Made by a program: the position numbers and the translations under genes. 64,000 nt of DNA from Pseudomonas fluorescens. Its GTDB lineage: Bacteria > Pseudomonadota > Gammaproteobacteria > Pseudomonadales > Pseudomonadaceae. Position 1 is the stretch's first letter; every line of letters begins with the position of its first letter. The notes under the pieces are model-generated. The model searched no databases. It was not told the origin of the DNA and saw only the letters and a list, made by a program, of their open reading frames with translations. The stretch is from the NCBI RefSeq assembly GCF_001307155.1, contig NZ_CP012830.1, positions 2,039,501 through 2,103,500 on the forward strand, in the 5' to 3' direction. Below, one piece after another: positions 53,151 through 63,340 of this stretch.

Positions 53151-56100
53151 AACCGCTCCGGCAGGCTGAAACCACTAAGCACACGGCTCTTGAACGGGTT
53201 GAAGGCGCTGTTGGCCCGCAGCTCGTAAGAGGCGCTGGCGCCGTCGACCCGCAGCCGCAGATTGAAGCGATCCGGCGAGTTGCCGGCGGTCAGGTCTGAT
53301 TGCTCCAACAGACGGAACCAGGCCCAGGGGCCATCCAGGGTGATGCCGGACCGACCACTGGCCGAGGGCGGCATGATCGAGATCCGCACCACGCCGATGC
53401 TGCCGGCGTTGGGCCATTGCATGGCGGTCGGACGGCTCGGGCCGTGGTCGTAGCTCAATTGCTGGCCATCGAGGTCAAGTAAAAACTGGGTGATGCTGGC
53501 GTCCATCGCCACGGGTTTGAGTTCGAAGCGCACCATCGGCTGGGTGCCGCCGGAACGGAAAAATGCATCCCGGATGGTCGCTGCCCGCTGGAAGGTTTGC
53601 AGCACGCCCGGGGCGATGCCGAGCTTCTGCGCGGCGCCCGGTTGCCAGCGCCAGGCCTGGGTCGAGGTATCCACATACGGCTGCAGGTACTTGCGGAAGT
53701 AGTTGTCCATCACCCCGCCCACGCCGAAGAACTGGCCGAAGTCGTCGAGAGTCGCGTCTCGCGCACTGCCTGGCGACATCGGATAACGCCCGGCCAGGGA
53801 TTGGCGATAGACGTTCAGCACTTCGCTGGTCCAGGCCGCATTCAGTTGATTGCGTACCCCGCCCATCATGGTGTTGGTGGTGGAGTTGACCACCGACTTG
53901 ACCAGCCCTTGCACCAACGCCGGTTGACGCTCGGCGTTGAGGCTGACCCGTGTCGCGGCCGCTGCGGCCTGGTTCTTGGCTTCGCCAAGCAAGGCGTCGC
54001 CGCTGGCGCCGACCATGGCGCTGACCTGCACATACAACGCATTCATGTCGGCCAGCAGGCCGTCGATGACCGCCGGCTCGCCTTCGTTTTTGCTGACGAT
54101 GCTGTTGAGTTCAGCAAAATGCGCGGTGATGGGATCTTCGCTGGACACCGGTGCGTTTTGCGTCGCCTGCTCATGTCCGAGCAAGGTGCCCAGGCGCTCC
54201 TTGAGCTTGTCGACCCCGCCGTCCACCGGCGCACCCTTGGCGGCCAGCAGGCGTTCTTCCTGTTGCAGATCGGTTTCCTTCGCCACCGCCACCAGCAGTT
54301 TTTTCAACGGCGAGGTCGGGCCGGAAATCACCCTCAGCACATCGGCGGCCTGGGCTACGCTGGTGATCGGCACGAAGTCGATATCAGCCAGCAAGGCGTC
54401 CCACTGGCGCTGGTAATCCTGGAAATACAGGCGACGCACGTCGGCGGCCAGGCTGGCGACGTTCTGCTGTTCTGCCTGGTCGCGACCGAGCACCCACTGC
54501 TCCTCAGCCAGGGTGCCGGTCTGGTTCAGGCTGGTGAGCAAAAACCCTTGGCGATAACCCTTGGCGGTGAAGAAGCCGCTCAAGGGTTCGCCCAACGGCT
54601 TGCCGCTCTTGCGGCTGAACACCAGCGCCGCATCGCGCCCGGCCGCTTCGCTGATACGAAAGTCCGGGATGCCGTCCGGCAGTTTCTGCCGCTTGACCCG
54701 GTCGTAGACACGCTGGGCCACCGGCAGTTGTTGCAGTTGCCGACGCAGGTCGTCGATCAGGCGCGGGTCCAGACGTGCAGTGGGCGGATGGCGCTCGAAC
54801 AGGGCCTGCAAGTGCTCCGCCAGGGCCATACGCTGCTCGGACGGCAAGTCGCGCGGCAGATTGCGGTCCCAGTCCAGGGCGATCCACGCTTTGATGAAGT
54901 CGGCATCGTAATGCTCGCTGTCGGCGAGCATCAGGTAGGCCTTCAAACCTTCATAAAGGAAGTCCGAATTGCCGCCGCCATGCAGTTGCTCTTCGATGCG
55001 CGTGAGCAAGCGTGGCGCAAAGACCGCGATCAACAGCTTGCGATAGACGCTGCCGGACTCGGCTTCAAGCATGTCGCCCTGATACAGGCCCAGGCCTTCG
55101 GCCCAGCTCGGTGCGTCGCCGGCCAGGTGCTTCACCGCGTTGAGCAACGGCAATACGGCGAGCACGTCCCGCTGGGCCGGGCTGAGGTTTTGCACGGTCT
55201 GGCCCAGGGGCACGACTTTCTGATCGACTTGCGCGATATACGCCTGGTTGGCGCGGTAGCTGACCACCCACAAGGTCCCGACCACCAGCACCAGGGCCAC
55301 CGTCGAGGCCAGCACACCCCGAGTGATCCACTTGCGCCGACGTTCGACTTTCGGGTTCACCCCCACCAGCCCACGCTCGGCAAAAGCCACGGCGCTGAAG
55401 AGCTTTTCGATGAAGTAACTGCGCCCGGTGCCGTTCTGGCGCGCCAGATGTTGGCGGTCCAGGTTCATGCTCTGGGCCATGGAGCCGATCAGCCGGTCAA
55501 TCGGGCTGCCTTCCTGGGTACCGCTGGTGAAATACACCCCGCGCAACAGCACCCGCTCTTCAAAGGCGTTGGGTTTGAATACGCCCTCAAGGAAGCTTTG
55601 CAGGCAATCCTTCAACGCGCCGAACTGTTGCGCGAAGCCGTAGATCAACTCGCGCCGCGCCGGGTCGCGTTCCTGTTGCAAACGCTCCACTAAACGATCG
55701 TTGAGGCGCTGTTCCAGGCCGGCGAATTCGCTTTGCAGATGGGCCAGCGGGCTGTCATTGCTTTTACCGTCATCCAGGGCAAAGGTCATACCCCAGACCT
55801 GGGTCCGCTCTTCCTTGCTCAGGGTATCGAAATACTCCATGAACCCCGGCACCAGATCGAGTTTGGTCAGCATCAGGTAGATCGGAAAACGCACGCCCAG
55901 TTGGGTGTACAACTCCTGGATACGCAGGCGGATCGCGGCGGCATGAGCGGCGCGCTCGGCGTCGCTGCCCAGCAGCAGATCGGAAAGGCTGATGGCGATA
56001 AACGCGCCGTCGATCGGACGACGGGCCCGCTGCTTTTTCAACAGGCCGAGAAAGCCCAGCCACGCAGCTTTATCCACCGTCGCATCACTGTCCTGGGTGG

Positions 56101-56647
56101 TATAGCGCCCGGCGGTGTCGAGCAGTACGGCCTGATCGGTAAACCACCAATCGCAATTGCGCGTGCCACCGACGCCGCGTACCGCCCCGGCGCCCAACTG
56201 CGCCGCCAACGGGAAATGCAGCCCGGAATTGACCAGCGCAGTGGTCTTGCCCGAACCCGGCGGGCCGATGATCACGTACCAAGGGAGTTCGTAGAGATTG
56301 CGACGCTCATCACCGCCCAGCTTGGCTTTCTTCAACAGCGCCAAGGCTTCGTCCATGCGCTGGCGCAGGGTTTCGAGCTCTTGCGCGGTGGCGATGCTGG
56401 TCGGGTCGGGTGGGGTTTGCGCTGCCAGGCTGCGCATGACTTCGGCGGCCTGACGGCGGGCCTGAATGATGCGAAACACCCGGTAGGCGATCCACACCGA
56501 GAACACCAGAATGATCAGCGCCCAGCGCCGGCCTTCGGGCACCAGGAATTCGAGCAGCGGCCCGATAAACCAGATGATCAGGCTCAGGGCTATCAGCCCC
56601 AGCAACGGAATGACCCAGCGGACGATAAAACTCAAAAACGCCTTCAC
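53147..56647 (-). CDS. tssM: TssM (IcmF), T6SS membrane complex protein (H1-type)
   Basis: 1166 residues starting with GTG at 56647 (GTGA overlap with tssL). Two N-terminal helices (about 8-30 and 42-58) are followed by the NTPase-like domain with Walker A GPPGSGKT (128-135) and DTAGRYTTQ. A third helix (near 440-460, GVLASTVALVLVVGTLWVV) precedes the periplasmic domain. The C-terminus SAFNPFKSRVLSGFSLPERL resembles the end of the other TssM. It is complete, and anchors the H1-type machine. Confidence 0.97.
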   Translation of the reverse strand: MKAFLSFIVRWVIPLLGLIALSLIIWFIGPLLEFLVPEGRRWALIILVFSVWIAYRVFRIIQARRQAAEVMRSLAAQTPPDPTSIATAQELETLRQRMDEALALLKKAKLGGDERRNLYELPWYVIIGPPGSGKTTALVNSGLHFPLAAQLGAGAVRGVGGTRNCDWWFTDQAVLLDTAGRYTTQDSDATVDKAAWLGFLGLLKKQRARRPIDGAFIAISLSDLLLGSDAERAAHAAAIRLRIQELYTQLGVRFPIYLMLTKLDLVPGFMEYFDTLSKEERTQVWGMTFALDDGKSNDSPLAHLQSEFAGLEQRLNDRLVERLQQERDPARRELIYGFAQQFGALKDCLQSFLEGVFKPNAFEERVLLRGVYFTSGTQEGSPIDRLIGSMAQSMNLDRQHLARQNGTGRSYFIEKLFSAVAFAERGLVGVNPKVERRRKWITRGVLASTVALVLVVGTLWVVSYRANQAYIAQVDQKVVPLGQTVQNLSPAQRDVLAVLPLLNAVKHLAGDAPSWAEGLGLYQGDMLEAESGSVYRKLLIAVFAPRLLTRIEEQLHGGGNSDFLYEGLKAYLMLADSEHYDADFIKAWIALDWDRNLPRDLPSEQRMALAEHLQALFERHPPTARLDPRLIDDLRRQLQQLPVAQRVYDRVKRQKLPDGIPDFRISEAAGRDAALVFSRKSGKPLGEPLSGFFTAKGYRQGFLLTSLNQTGTLAEEQWVLGRDQAEQQNVASLAADVRRLYFQDYQRQWDALLADIDFVPITSVAQAADVLRVISGPTSPLKKLLVAVAKETDLQQEERLLAAKGAPVDGGVDKLKERLGTLLGHEQATQNAPVSSEDPITAHFAELNSIVSKNEGEPAVIDGLLADMNALYVQVSAMVGASGDALLGEAKNQAAAAATRVSLNAERQPALVQGLVKSVVNSTTNTMMGGVRNQLNAAWTSEVLNVYRQSLAGRYPMSPGSARDATLDDFGQFFGVGGVMDNYFRKYLQPYVDTSTQAWRWQPGAAQKLGIAPGVLQTFQRAATIRDAFFRSGGTQPMVRFELKPVAMDASITQFLLDLDGQQLSYDHGPSRPTAMQWPNAGSIGVVRISIMPPSASGRSGITLDGPWAWFRLLEQSDLTAGNSPDRFNLRLRVDGASASYELRANSAFNPFKSRVLSGFSLPERL

Positions 56648-57942
56648 TCGACCCCCTCCGCCAATACTGTGATTTCGACCCGACGATTGCGTGCGCGGCC
56701 CTCTGTCGTAGCGTTCGAGGCCAGCGGCTCGGTGTCGCTGCGGCCTTCGGCGCTGAAGCGCTCGGGCTGGCCGGTCTTGGCCGAAAGGATTTGCAGCACC
56801 GAAGTGGCCCGTGCCTCGGACAAGGCCCAGTTCGATGGAAACCGCAGGGTGGCAATCGGGCGATTGTCACTGTGCCCCGTCACCCGGACCTGGCCCTTGA
56901 CCATGCGAATGGCCTCGGCGATGCGCAGCATCAGTGGCTGGAAATTGTCGACGATGCTGGCGCTGCCCGAAGCGAACAGCTCATCGCCACGGATGGTCAC
57001 CACGGAACGATCAACGGCATCTTCCACAGCCACCCGACCGGCCTTGATTTCATCGGCAAGGAAGCCCGCCAGACGGGGGCGCTCGATCAGTTTCGGTTGC
57101 ACCACCGGGCGGTCGATCGCCTGCACCGGGATCTCGCCCAGGGCATGGATATTTTTAAACACCGGCTCGGCATCGGCGGCCAGTTTCAAGCGCAGGCCGA
57201 ACAGCAGTGCCAGCAGCAATGCCACGCCGATGGCCACGGCGATCCATGGCGGCATGAATTGCGCCAGCCGGTCGCGGGCCACGGCGACGCCGCGCCAATG
57301 GGGCGACAGTTCACGCTCATAGTCGCCACGGGCGCTGCGGATGACCGCACTGGTGCGTTCACGCAAGGCCTCCAGTTGGCTGCGACCGTCGTTGATGACC
57401 CGATAACGCCCTTCGAAACCCAGACACATGCACAGGTACAACAGCTCCAGCAGATACAAACGTTCGCGGGGGCTTTGCAGGCAATGCTCCAAGAGCTGGA
57501 ACACCTTCTCGCCGCCCTTGGCTTCGTTATGCACGGTGATCAGCAAACTTTGCTTGCCCCAGTCGCTGCTGCCGCCCCACGGCGTACTCAACACCGCTTC
57601 ATCCAGCGCAGTACACAGGGCGTAACGGGCCAGCAACACATCGTTGCGCACCACACCGGCGGCCTCGGCGCGTTCCTCGAACTGGCGCAGGTAGGCCAGT
57701 AATTGCGCCCGCAGGCTCGCCGGCGCCGGGTGGGCAATGGTGTTGCGCAAGCGGCTCATCAAAGCCAGCAGCGGGCCCGCGGCGCTCTCCAGAGGGTTGA
57801 GACCTTCCGCTTTACCGGTCAACACCGGCGCGGCCGGCATCGAAAGCGGCGCGGACTGGGCGCGACCAGGATCCGGGCGGGCCGGGTCGGCGCCACGGCC
57901 TCCGGGTGTCGGCATGAACTGGGTACGATCGTCGTTGTTCAT
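56644..57942 (-). CDS. tssL: TssL (DotU) fused to an OmpA-like peptidoglycan-binding domain (H1-type)
   Basis: 432 residues. The DotU domain (about 50-265) has YALCTALDEAVLSTPWGGSSDWGKQSLLITVHNE and YLLELLYLCMCLGFEGRYRV. One helix (about 213-233) follows. The periplasmic OmpA domain (about 315-425) has LFASGSASIVDNFQPL, VRVTGHSDNRPI and WALSEARATSVL and should fix the complex to peptidoglycan. The H2-type TssL at 22310 lacks this domain. It lies 6 bp after tssK. Confidence 0.96.
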   Translation of the reverse strand: MNNDDRTQFMPTPGGRGADPARPDPGRAQSAPLSMPAAPVLTGKAEGLNPLESAAGPLLALMSRLRNTIAHPAPASLRAQLLAYLRQFEERAEAAGVVRNDVLLARYALCTALDEAVLSTPWGGSSDWGKQSLLITVHNEAKGGEKVFQLLEHCLQSPRERLYLLELLYLCMCLGFEGRYRVINDGRSQLEALRERTSAVIRSARGDYERELSPHWRGVAVARDRLAQFMPPWIAVAIGVALLLALLFGLRLKLAADAEPVFKNIHALGEIPVQAIDRPVVQPKLIERPRLAGFLADEIKAGRVAVEDAVDRSVVTIRGDELFASGSASIVDNFQPLMLRIAEAIRMVKGQVRVTGHSDNRPIATLRFPSNWALSEARATSVLQILSAKTGQPERFSAEGRSDTEPLASNATTEGRARNRRVEITVLAEGVE

Positions 57943-57948
57943 TGCGGT

Positions 57949-59283
57949 TTATCCTCGGATCGCCCAGAAAGCCAGGTCCAGCCCCGGGAATTGCCCCGCG
58001 ATGTAGAACGCAAATCCTCCGGAGTTGGCCAGTTGCTGCCAATGCTCGCTGCCCCGGTCGAGTTCGTAATAGGTGGAGCCTGCGTGATACGGGATCTGCC
58101 GTGGCGCCACCGGCAGCGGCAGCAGGCCGATGCCCGGCAATTGCAGGTTGACCAGGTTGCGGATGTGCTCCACCGAGCCGACCTTGCTCTGTTGGCCGAA
58201 GTGGCTGCGCAGGGTCTCGGCAGGCACGTCGGCGCGCACCACCAGGATGAAACTGGCGCTGTCGAGCAGGGCCTTGTCAGCCAGCATTGCCACATGAATG
58301 CCGTAGGCTTTTTCGACGATCGGAATCGGCGTGGCCTTACTGTCGATCAGCATCGACAGCGCCTCGCGCAGGGCTTGCATCACCGGCGCAAAACTCAGCG
58401 CCAGGTTGTCGTGCTGGTACTGCGGGTTTTCCTGCGGTCGCCGCCCGGAAGCGGTAAAGGTCGAAAACTCACCGGCCAGGCTCACCAACTCGCTGTAGAA
58501 CCGCTCGGGGTGCAACGGGCTCAACTGGCTCAAATGCTGGATCAACGGCTGAGCGCGGTTGACCAGTTGCAGCAGCATGAAGTCGGCAATTTCCGAGGCA
58601 CCGCCGGCACCGGAAGCGACCACCCGCCCGGCGAGGGCTTCGCCGCGTTGATGAAGCAGGCCCAGCAGTTCGCTGCGAAACGCGGCCAGGGGTTTGGAGG
58701 CGGATACATCCATCAGCGGTGGGATGTAAGTGTCGTCGAGCACCAGGGCGCGGTCGGCGCGCTTCTCTTTGATTCGCACCAGGCCGATGGCGGCGTAGTC
58801 GCTGATGCCATCCTCGGCAATCAACAATCGCAGCGCCCTGGAAGCCACTGCCACCGGCGCACGGTTTTCAAACGGCGCGTTGTCGTCCCGTACTTCGCGC
58901 ACCTGGCTCACGTAGCGCGCAGCGCCCGGGGTTTCGCCTTCATCAACGGTGTCACGCGCTCCGGCACGCTTGAGCGGCAAGGCCAGGTACACCAGGCCAT
59001 CGCGCAGGTCGGCATCGACATTCAGCGGGCTCGGCGCCAGGTCATCCTGAGGAATGTTGAATGGCGTGCCGTCCGGCAACAGGCCCCGCGCCGAGATGAT
59101 TGCCAGTTTGCCCTGGGCCAACAGACCCTGATCAATCAGCAATTCGGAAAAACCCCAGGCGCCGGCCGACAACGGGCGGCTTCGGGCGTCGATGAGGTTT
59201 TCCAGATAACGGTCATGCTGCTGGAAGTGCTGCGTTCCAATGAACATGCCTTCCGACCAGACCACGCGATTGTTCCAGGACAT
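57949..59283 (-). CDS. tssK: TssK, T6SS baseplate protein (H1-type)
   Basis: 444 residues, starting MSWNNRVVWSEGMFIGTQHF; the segment RPQENPQYQHDNLALSFAP lies mid-protein and the C-terminus reads LDLAFWAIRG. It has the same architecture as the TssK at 23191 but is well diverged. It links the baseplate to TssL-TssM. It lies 15 bp after tssJ and 6 bp before tssL. Confidence 0.96.
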   Translation of the reverse strand: MSWNNRVVWSEGMFIGTQHFQQHDRYLENLIDARSRPLSAGAWGFSELLIDQGLLAQGKLAIISARGLLPDGTPFNIPQDDLAPSPLNVDADLRDGLVYLALPLKRAGARDTVDEGETPGAARYVSQVREVRDDNAPFENRAPVAVASRALRLLIAEDGISDYAAIGLVRIKEKRADRALVLDDTYIPPLMDVSASKPLAAFRSELLGLLHQRGEALAGRVVASGAGGASEIADFMLLQLVNRAQPLIQHLSQLSPLHPERFYSELVSLAGEFSTFTASGRRPQENPQYQHDNLALSFAPVMQALREALSMLIDSKATPIPIVEKAYGIHVAMLADKALLDSASFILVVRADVPAETLRSHFGQQSKVGSVEHIRNLVNLQLPGIGLLPLPVAPRQIPYHAGSTYYELDRGSEHWQQLANSGGFAFYIAGQFPGLDLAFWAIRG

Positions 59284-59298
59284 GGGGGCTCCGATTGC

Positions 59299-59811
59299 TT
59301 ATTGGGCAGGGCTGGATGGGGGAACAACGACGGCGCTGCGCACGGCGCGCACATCGAGGCTGATCTGGTATTCGGTGTATTGGCGCGGCGGGACATTCAA
59401 CACCGTGCGCCACTGCGCCTGATCCAGTTCGCGATACCCCACCAGCACACCGATGTGGCGGGTGGCTGGGTCGAGGTCGCGTTGCAAGCTCAATTGCTGG
59501 CCGGGCTCGACCAGCACTTCGTCCTGGTCGAGCAGATCAGCGCCGAGCGTCGCCTGGGCCCGTTCAGCCAGGGCGAAATAATCGGAACGGCCGAAGGTGG
59601 CGGCATTTTTCAATTCGAAAATGCGCACCCGGACCGGGGCCGGCTGGCCGGTGCTACCGGGGTTGAGCCCGGCGATGGCGTGGAAGTGCAACTCGACGGC
59701 GGCGGTGTCGGCCTCGGCCTCAGCCACTTCGGGCTGGGGTTTGGCCGTATCCTTCGCACACGCGGTCAGCAGAAGCGCGGTGGCAACTGCGAGTAAAAAC
59801 CTGTGAATCAT
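59299..59811 (-). CDS. tssJ: TssJ, T6SS outer-membrane lipoprotein (H1-type)
   Basis: 170 residues. The signal peptide MIHRFLLAVATALLLTAC ends in lipobox LTAC. The mature beta-sandwich domain contains LHFHAIAGLNPGSTGQPAPVRVRIFELK, the family pattern also seen in the other TssJ. It anchors the TssM periplasmic domain to the outer membrane. It lies 72 bp after fha. Confidence 0.95.
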   Translation of the reverse strand: MIHRFLLAVATALLLTACAKDTAKPQPEVAEAEADTAAVELHFHAIAGLNPGSTGQPAPVRVRIFELKNAATFGRSDYFALAERAQATLGADLLDQDEVLVEPGQQLSLQRDLDPATRHIGVLVGYRELDQAQWRTVLNVPPRQYTEYQISLDVRAVRSAVVVPPSSPAQ

Positions 59812-59883
59812 CCTGCGTCCTCAATGACGTTTCAGCTATCCATTGTTCCGTTCGTTGCTATGTATCGCGTTATGAGTCGGTGC

Positions 59884-61305
59884 TCAGCCGCGGCGCGGCC
59901 TTGTACTGTGCTCTTCGTAGGCACGGCTGAATTCCCGACCGAACAGGTCCTGGAAATCCTCTTGGGCCTCGCGGGAAATCTTGCTGTAGAGCTCGGTGAA
60001 CTGCTGCCAGTACTGGGCCTGTCGCGAGCCATTGAAAAGGCTCGACAGGCCACCGGGCTTGCCCATGCGCTCTTCCAGTTGCGCCGGCTCGAAGCGCGCC
60101 AGCAGATGCTTGATCGCTGCTTCCACACCGGCCATCACCGCCAATTGGTGGGCACGCAAGTCGTCGAAGCTATCGCGCACCGCCAGGTCCGGCGCCATGA
60201 ACGCCTGACTGCTGTGGCGCAGCAGCAACAGCATGGCTTCATCGACGTTGGGAGCGAATTTCAGCGGGTTGTTTTCCACGGGTTGAATCATCGTCTGCTG
60301 AATGCGGAACTCGCCCTTGAGGCTACTGCGGGCGCGCAAGACATCGATCAGGCCTTCGACCATCAGTCGATAACTGCGGCCGATGCTTTCCATCTGCGCT
60401 TCGGCCTGGGCCTTGTCCAGGCGCAACTGATCCAGACCTGCGCCGCGCAGGAAGGCTTGCAACAGGTCGGGTTGAGCATTGTCGGCCGGGCTGACCGGAT
60501 TGACCTCGCGTTCGACGATGGCCACGGGCGGTTCATGCAGGGGTGCCGGCGCGATCGGTGTGCTGATTTGAGGCGCGGGTGACGGCGTAACCTCTGCAAC
60601 AGGCAAGGGGGCGACAGGCAGCGGGGCAACCGTAACCGGCGCAGACTTATCGCTGAACAGGTCCCAATCTTCCGGAATCACCGAGGCCGACGCCAACGGT
60701 ACAGGCACCGCCACGGGCGCTGGGTTGGGAATCGGGGTCGGTGGGCGGAAGTCATGCTGCTCGGCCGGGACATGGTCGGGCTGGGTGGCAGGCGGGACGC
60801 TGGTCGGGGACAGGAAGTCGAAAAGGTCCGACACTGTGTCCATGGCCGACCCGCCCTGGAAATGTGCGGGCGGTGTTATGGGCAACGACGTCGGCGTATT
60901 CGCAGCAGCGCCCTGGTGCCCCATCAGGGCCTCGAAGCTGTTGGACGAATCGGCAAAGGGGTTGCTGTCAGTCACCGGCAGACTGAAATCAATGCGCACC
61001 TGGATGTCATAATCACCGATACGGATAACTTCGCCATCCTGCAACGGCTCGCTGTTTCCCTTACGCAGACGAATGCCGGCCTTGACCAATTCCACACCAT
61101 TAGTGCTGTTATCGGTTAAATAGTAGCGGCCATCTTTGTATTGAATAACGCAATGTTTGCCGGAAATAAGGCGCTGAGGGTCAGGCAATACCCAGTCATT
61201 ATCAGAATTGCGGCCAATTGCCATCATGCCCCGGTCCATGGATTTTTCAGAGCACTGACCTGGGGTAATCTTGTGATAACTAGTGATAGTCAAACACAGC
61301 GACAT
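59884..61305 (-). CDS. fha1: Fha1, FHA-domain T6SS activator (H1-type)
   Basis: 473 residues from ATG 61305, which has a perfect AAGGAGG site; the open frame upstream is leader. The FHA domain (about 25-95) shows AIGRNSDNDWVLPDPQRLISGKHCVIQYK and DNSTNGVEL. A long Pro/Ala/Val-rich linker (about 125-300) leads to the C-terminal T6SS domain with NPLKFAPNVDEAMLLLLRHSSQAFMAPDLAVRD and FGREFSRAYEEH. PpkA phosphorylates Fha1 in P. aeruginosa to trigger assembly. It is the first gene of the leftward operon. The GGA in its ribosome site is of the kind RsmA binds; that control is inferred. Confidence 0.95.
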   Translation of the reverse strand: MSLCLTITSYHKITPGQCSEKSMDRGMMAIGRNSDNDWVLPDPQRLISGKHCVIQYKDGRYYLTDNSTNGVELVKAGIRLRKGNSEPLQDGEVIRIGDYDIQVRIDFSLPVTDSNPFADSSNSFEALMGHQGAAANTPTSLPITPPAHFQGGSAMDTVSDLFDFLSPTSVPPATQPDHVPAEQHDFRPPTPIPNPAPVAVPVPLASASVIPEDWDLFSDKSAPVTVAPLPVAPLPVAEVTPSPAPQISTPIAPAPLHEPPVAIVEREVNPVSPADNAQPDLLQAFLRGAGLDQLRLDKAQAEAQMESIGRSYRLMVEGLIDVLRARSSLKGEFRIQQTMIQPVENNPLKFAPNVDEAMLLLLRHSSQAFMAPDLAVRDSFDDLRAHQLAVMAGVEAAIKHLLARFEPAQLEERMGKPGGLSSLFNGSRQAQYWQQFTELYSKISREAQEDFQDLFGREFSRAYEEHSTRPRRG

Positions 61306-61709
61306 CTTGCCTCCTTGCTGAACACTTTGCGCGCAGGCGAGTGAGGGCCTACGCCCGAGTGACTCTCGCCGACATACCTTGCAAACAACGTCGAAAACGC
61401 CTTTCAACCAGCATGATTGCTGATCTTAACCGGCTTGCGTGACAAAAAACCTGCATAAGTGCCCGCCTCGACCCACCGGTCGCGCGGGTTGTTAAGCACC
61501 TCACATCTGTCGCACAGGATAATAGCTTACCTTGACAAGGCATAAGTACTACACCAAAAATGCGCAAGTTCTTGAATATGAGCGACGGTACTTCAAGATC
61601 ATTGCCCCTCAAAAGAGCAATTACCGTCAAGGAAACATGTGAAGTTCCATCGCGAACTCGCGTGTGAAATGCCCGACTCTGTCAGCGGGCGATAGGGAGA
61701 TCAAATTCA
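61306..61709. promoter_or_regulatory. Divergent control region of the H1-type T6SS
   Basis: 404 bp between fha1 (-) and tssA (+) must hold both operon promoters. No strong sigma-70 or sigma-54 box stands out. The rightward leader shows small stems CGCGA/TCGCG (61651-61662) and GCCCG/CGGGC (61671-61690) and GGA motifs at about 61631 and at the tssA ribosome site (AGGGAG). In P. aeruginosa this same divergent region is under RsmA post-transcriptional control, so leader-based control is plausible here. Confidence 0.55.
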
Positions 61710-62735
61710 GTGGAAGTACCTTCGCTGCTCGCCGCCGTTTCCGAGACTTCGCCTTGCGGTGAAGATCTGGAATATGACCAGGCATTTTTGCGCCTGGAAC
61801 GCGACTCCCGCGGCCAGCCCGAGCGCAGCATGGGCGATTCGATATTGCCTGCCGAACCCCCTGAATGGAGCAGCATCCAGCAGCAAAGCCTGGAGTTGTT
61901 GCAACGCAGTAAAGACCTGCGTATCACCCATTTCCTTTTGCAAAGCTCCCTTGCCCTCGAAGGCGTCACGGGCCTGGCCCGCGTCCTGACGCTGATCGGC
62001 GAATTACTCAAGCAATACTGGGCCGACCTGCATCCGCGACTGGATGCCGATGACGACAACGATCCTACCGTGCGCATCAATGCCCTTGCCGGTCTGACGT
62101 CGGACACCACCATCCGCCTGCTGCGCGAAAGCATCCTGGCCCGCTCGCGTACCTTTGGCCCTGTCAGCCTGCGCGCCGCCGCCAATGCCAGCGGCCTGCA
62201 AAGCTTCCCTGACGAAAGCCTCGGCTCCGAGCAGCTCGCCGGGGCGTTCCTCGGCAGCGATCCCGAGCAACTGGAAATCACCCGCGCTGCCTTGCACGAG
62301 GCTCGCAATGCCGCCGAGACCATTGAGCAACAGGTTAGCGAATACGTCGGTTCCGCCCAGGGCGTTGACCTTGGCCCGCTGAAACAGCCGATCAAAATGG
62401 CCCTGCAGATCCTCAGTCAGTTCGCCCCCCAGAGCGGCGACGGCCCCCTGCCCGATGCCATTAGCGACGACAGCGCCGCGCCAGTTGAATACGCCACCGC
62501 ACCGAGCGCACCGCGCAGTACCGGCACTGGCGAAATCAACAACCGCGACGACGTACTGCGCAGCCTGGACCGGATTCTTGCGTACTACACGCGTCAAGAG
62601 CCTTCCAGCCCGCTGCCGGTGCTGCTGAACCGGGCAAAGAATCTGGTGCACGCCGACTTTGCGGCCATCGTGCGCAATTTGATTCCCGACGGCATGAGCC
62701 AATTTGAAAACCTGCGCGGACCAGACAGCGAATAA
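61710..62735 (+). CDS. tssA: TssA, short type (H1-type)
   Basis: 341 residues beginning with GTG 61710 (MEVPSLLAAVSETSPCGEDLEYDQAF). The ImpA N-terminal domain has LQRSKDLRITHFLLQSSLALEG and YWADLHPRLDADDDNDPTVRINAL. The C-terminal part is short (RSLDRILAYYTRQEPSSPLPVLLNRAKNL, ending near IVRNLIPDGMSQFENLRG). It primes and stabilises the growing tail. It is the first gene of the rightward operon and differs in class from the long TssA at 38136. Confidence 0.95.
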   Translation: MEVPSLLAAVSETSPCGEDLEYDQAFLRLERDSRGQPERSMGDSILPAEPPEWSSIQQQSLELLQRSKDLRITHFLLQSSLALEGVTGLARVLTLIGELLKQYWADLHPRLDADDDNDPTVRINALAGLTSDTTIRLLRESILARSRTFGPVSLRAAANASGLQSFPDESLGSEQLAGAFLGSDPEQLEITRAALHEARNAAETIEQQVSEYVGSAQGVDLGPLKQPIKMALQILSQFAPQSGDGPLPDAISDDSAAPVEYATAPSAPRSTGTGEINNRDDVLRSLDRILAYYTRQEPSSPLPVLLNRAKNLVHADFAAIVRNLIPDGMSQFENLRGPDSE

Positions 62736-62815
62736 AAGCGAAAGGATCACGCAGTCACGTCACCGGTACCACCGATGACGCCAACACCGTCGCTTGAGCG
62801 ACCAGGAGCAGCAAC

Positions 62816-63325
62816 GTGGCGAAGCAAAGTTCTCAGAAATTCATCGCGCGCAACCGCGCGCCTCGAGTGCAGATCGAGTACGACGTCGAGCTCTACGGCG
62901 CCGAAAAAAAGGTCCAGTTGCCCTTCGTAATGGGCGTTATGGCTGACCTTGCCGGCAAGCCGGCCGAGCCCCTGGCCCCTGTTGCCGATCGCAAGTTCCT
63001 TGAAGTGGACGTCGACAACTTCGACTCGCGCCTCAAGGCCATGCAGCCACGCGTCGCGTTCCACGTGCCCAACGAGCTGACCGGCGAAGGCAACCTGAGC
63101 CTGGACATCACCTTTGAAAGCATGGACGACTTCAGCCCCGCCGCCGTGGCGCGCAAGGTCGACTCGCTGAACAAGCTACTCGAAGCGCGCACCCAACTGG
63201 CCAACCTGCTGACCTACATGGACGGCAAGACTGGCGCCGAAGAAATCATCATGAAGGCCATCAAGGACCCGGCGCTGCTCCAGGCACTTGCCAGTGCGCC
63301 GAAGCCAGCCGAGCCTCAGGCTTAA
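62816..63325 (+). CDS. tssB: TssB (VipA), T6SS sheath small subunit (H1-type)
   Basis: 169 residues from GTG 62816 with AGGAG 8 bp upstream. Conserved blocks are RVQIEYDVELYGAEKKVQLPFVMGVMADL, RKFLEVDVDNFDSRL and ESMDDFSPAAVARKVDSL. It forms the contractile sheath with TssC. It is 80 bp after tssA and 15 bp before tssC. Confidence 0.96.
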   Translation: MAKQSSQKFIARNRAPRVQIEYDVELYGAEKKVQLPFVMGVMADLAGKPAEPLAPVADRKFLEVDVDNFDSRLKAMQPRVAFHVPNELTGEGNLSLDITFESMDDFSPAAVARKVDSLNKLLEARTQLANLLTYMDGKTGAEEIIMKAIKDPALLQALASAPKPAEPQA

Positions 63326-63340
63326 TCAGGACGAATGATC

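Noticed and set aside
53597..55693. 698-codon open frame on + inside tssM
   Set aside because: Antisense of a full-length TssM; the composition is typical of a shadow frame.
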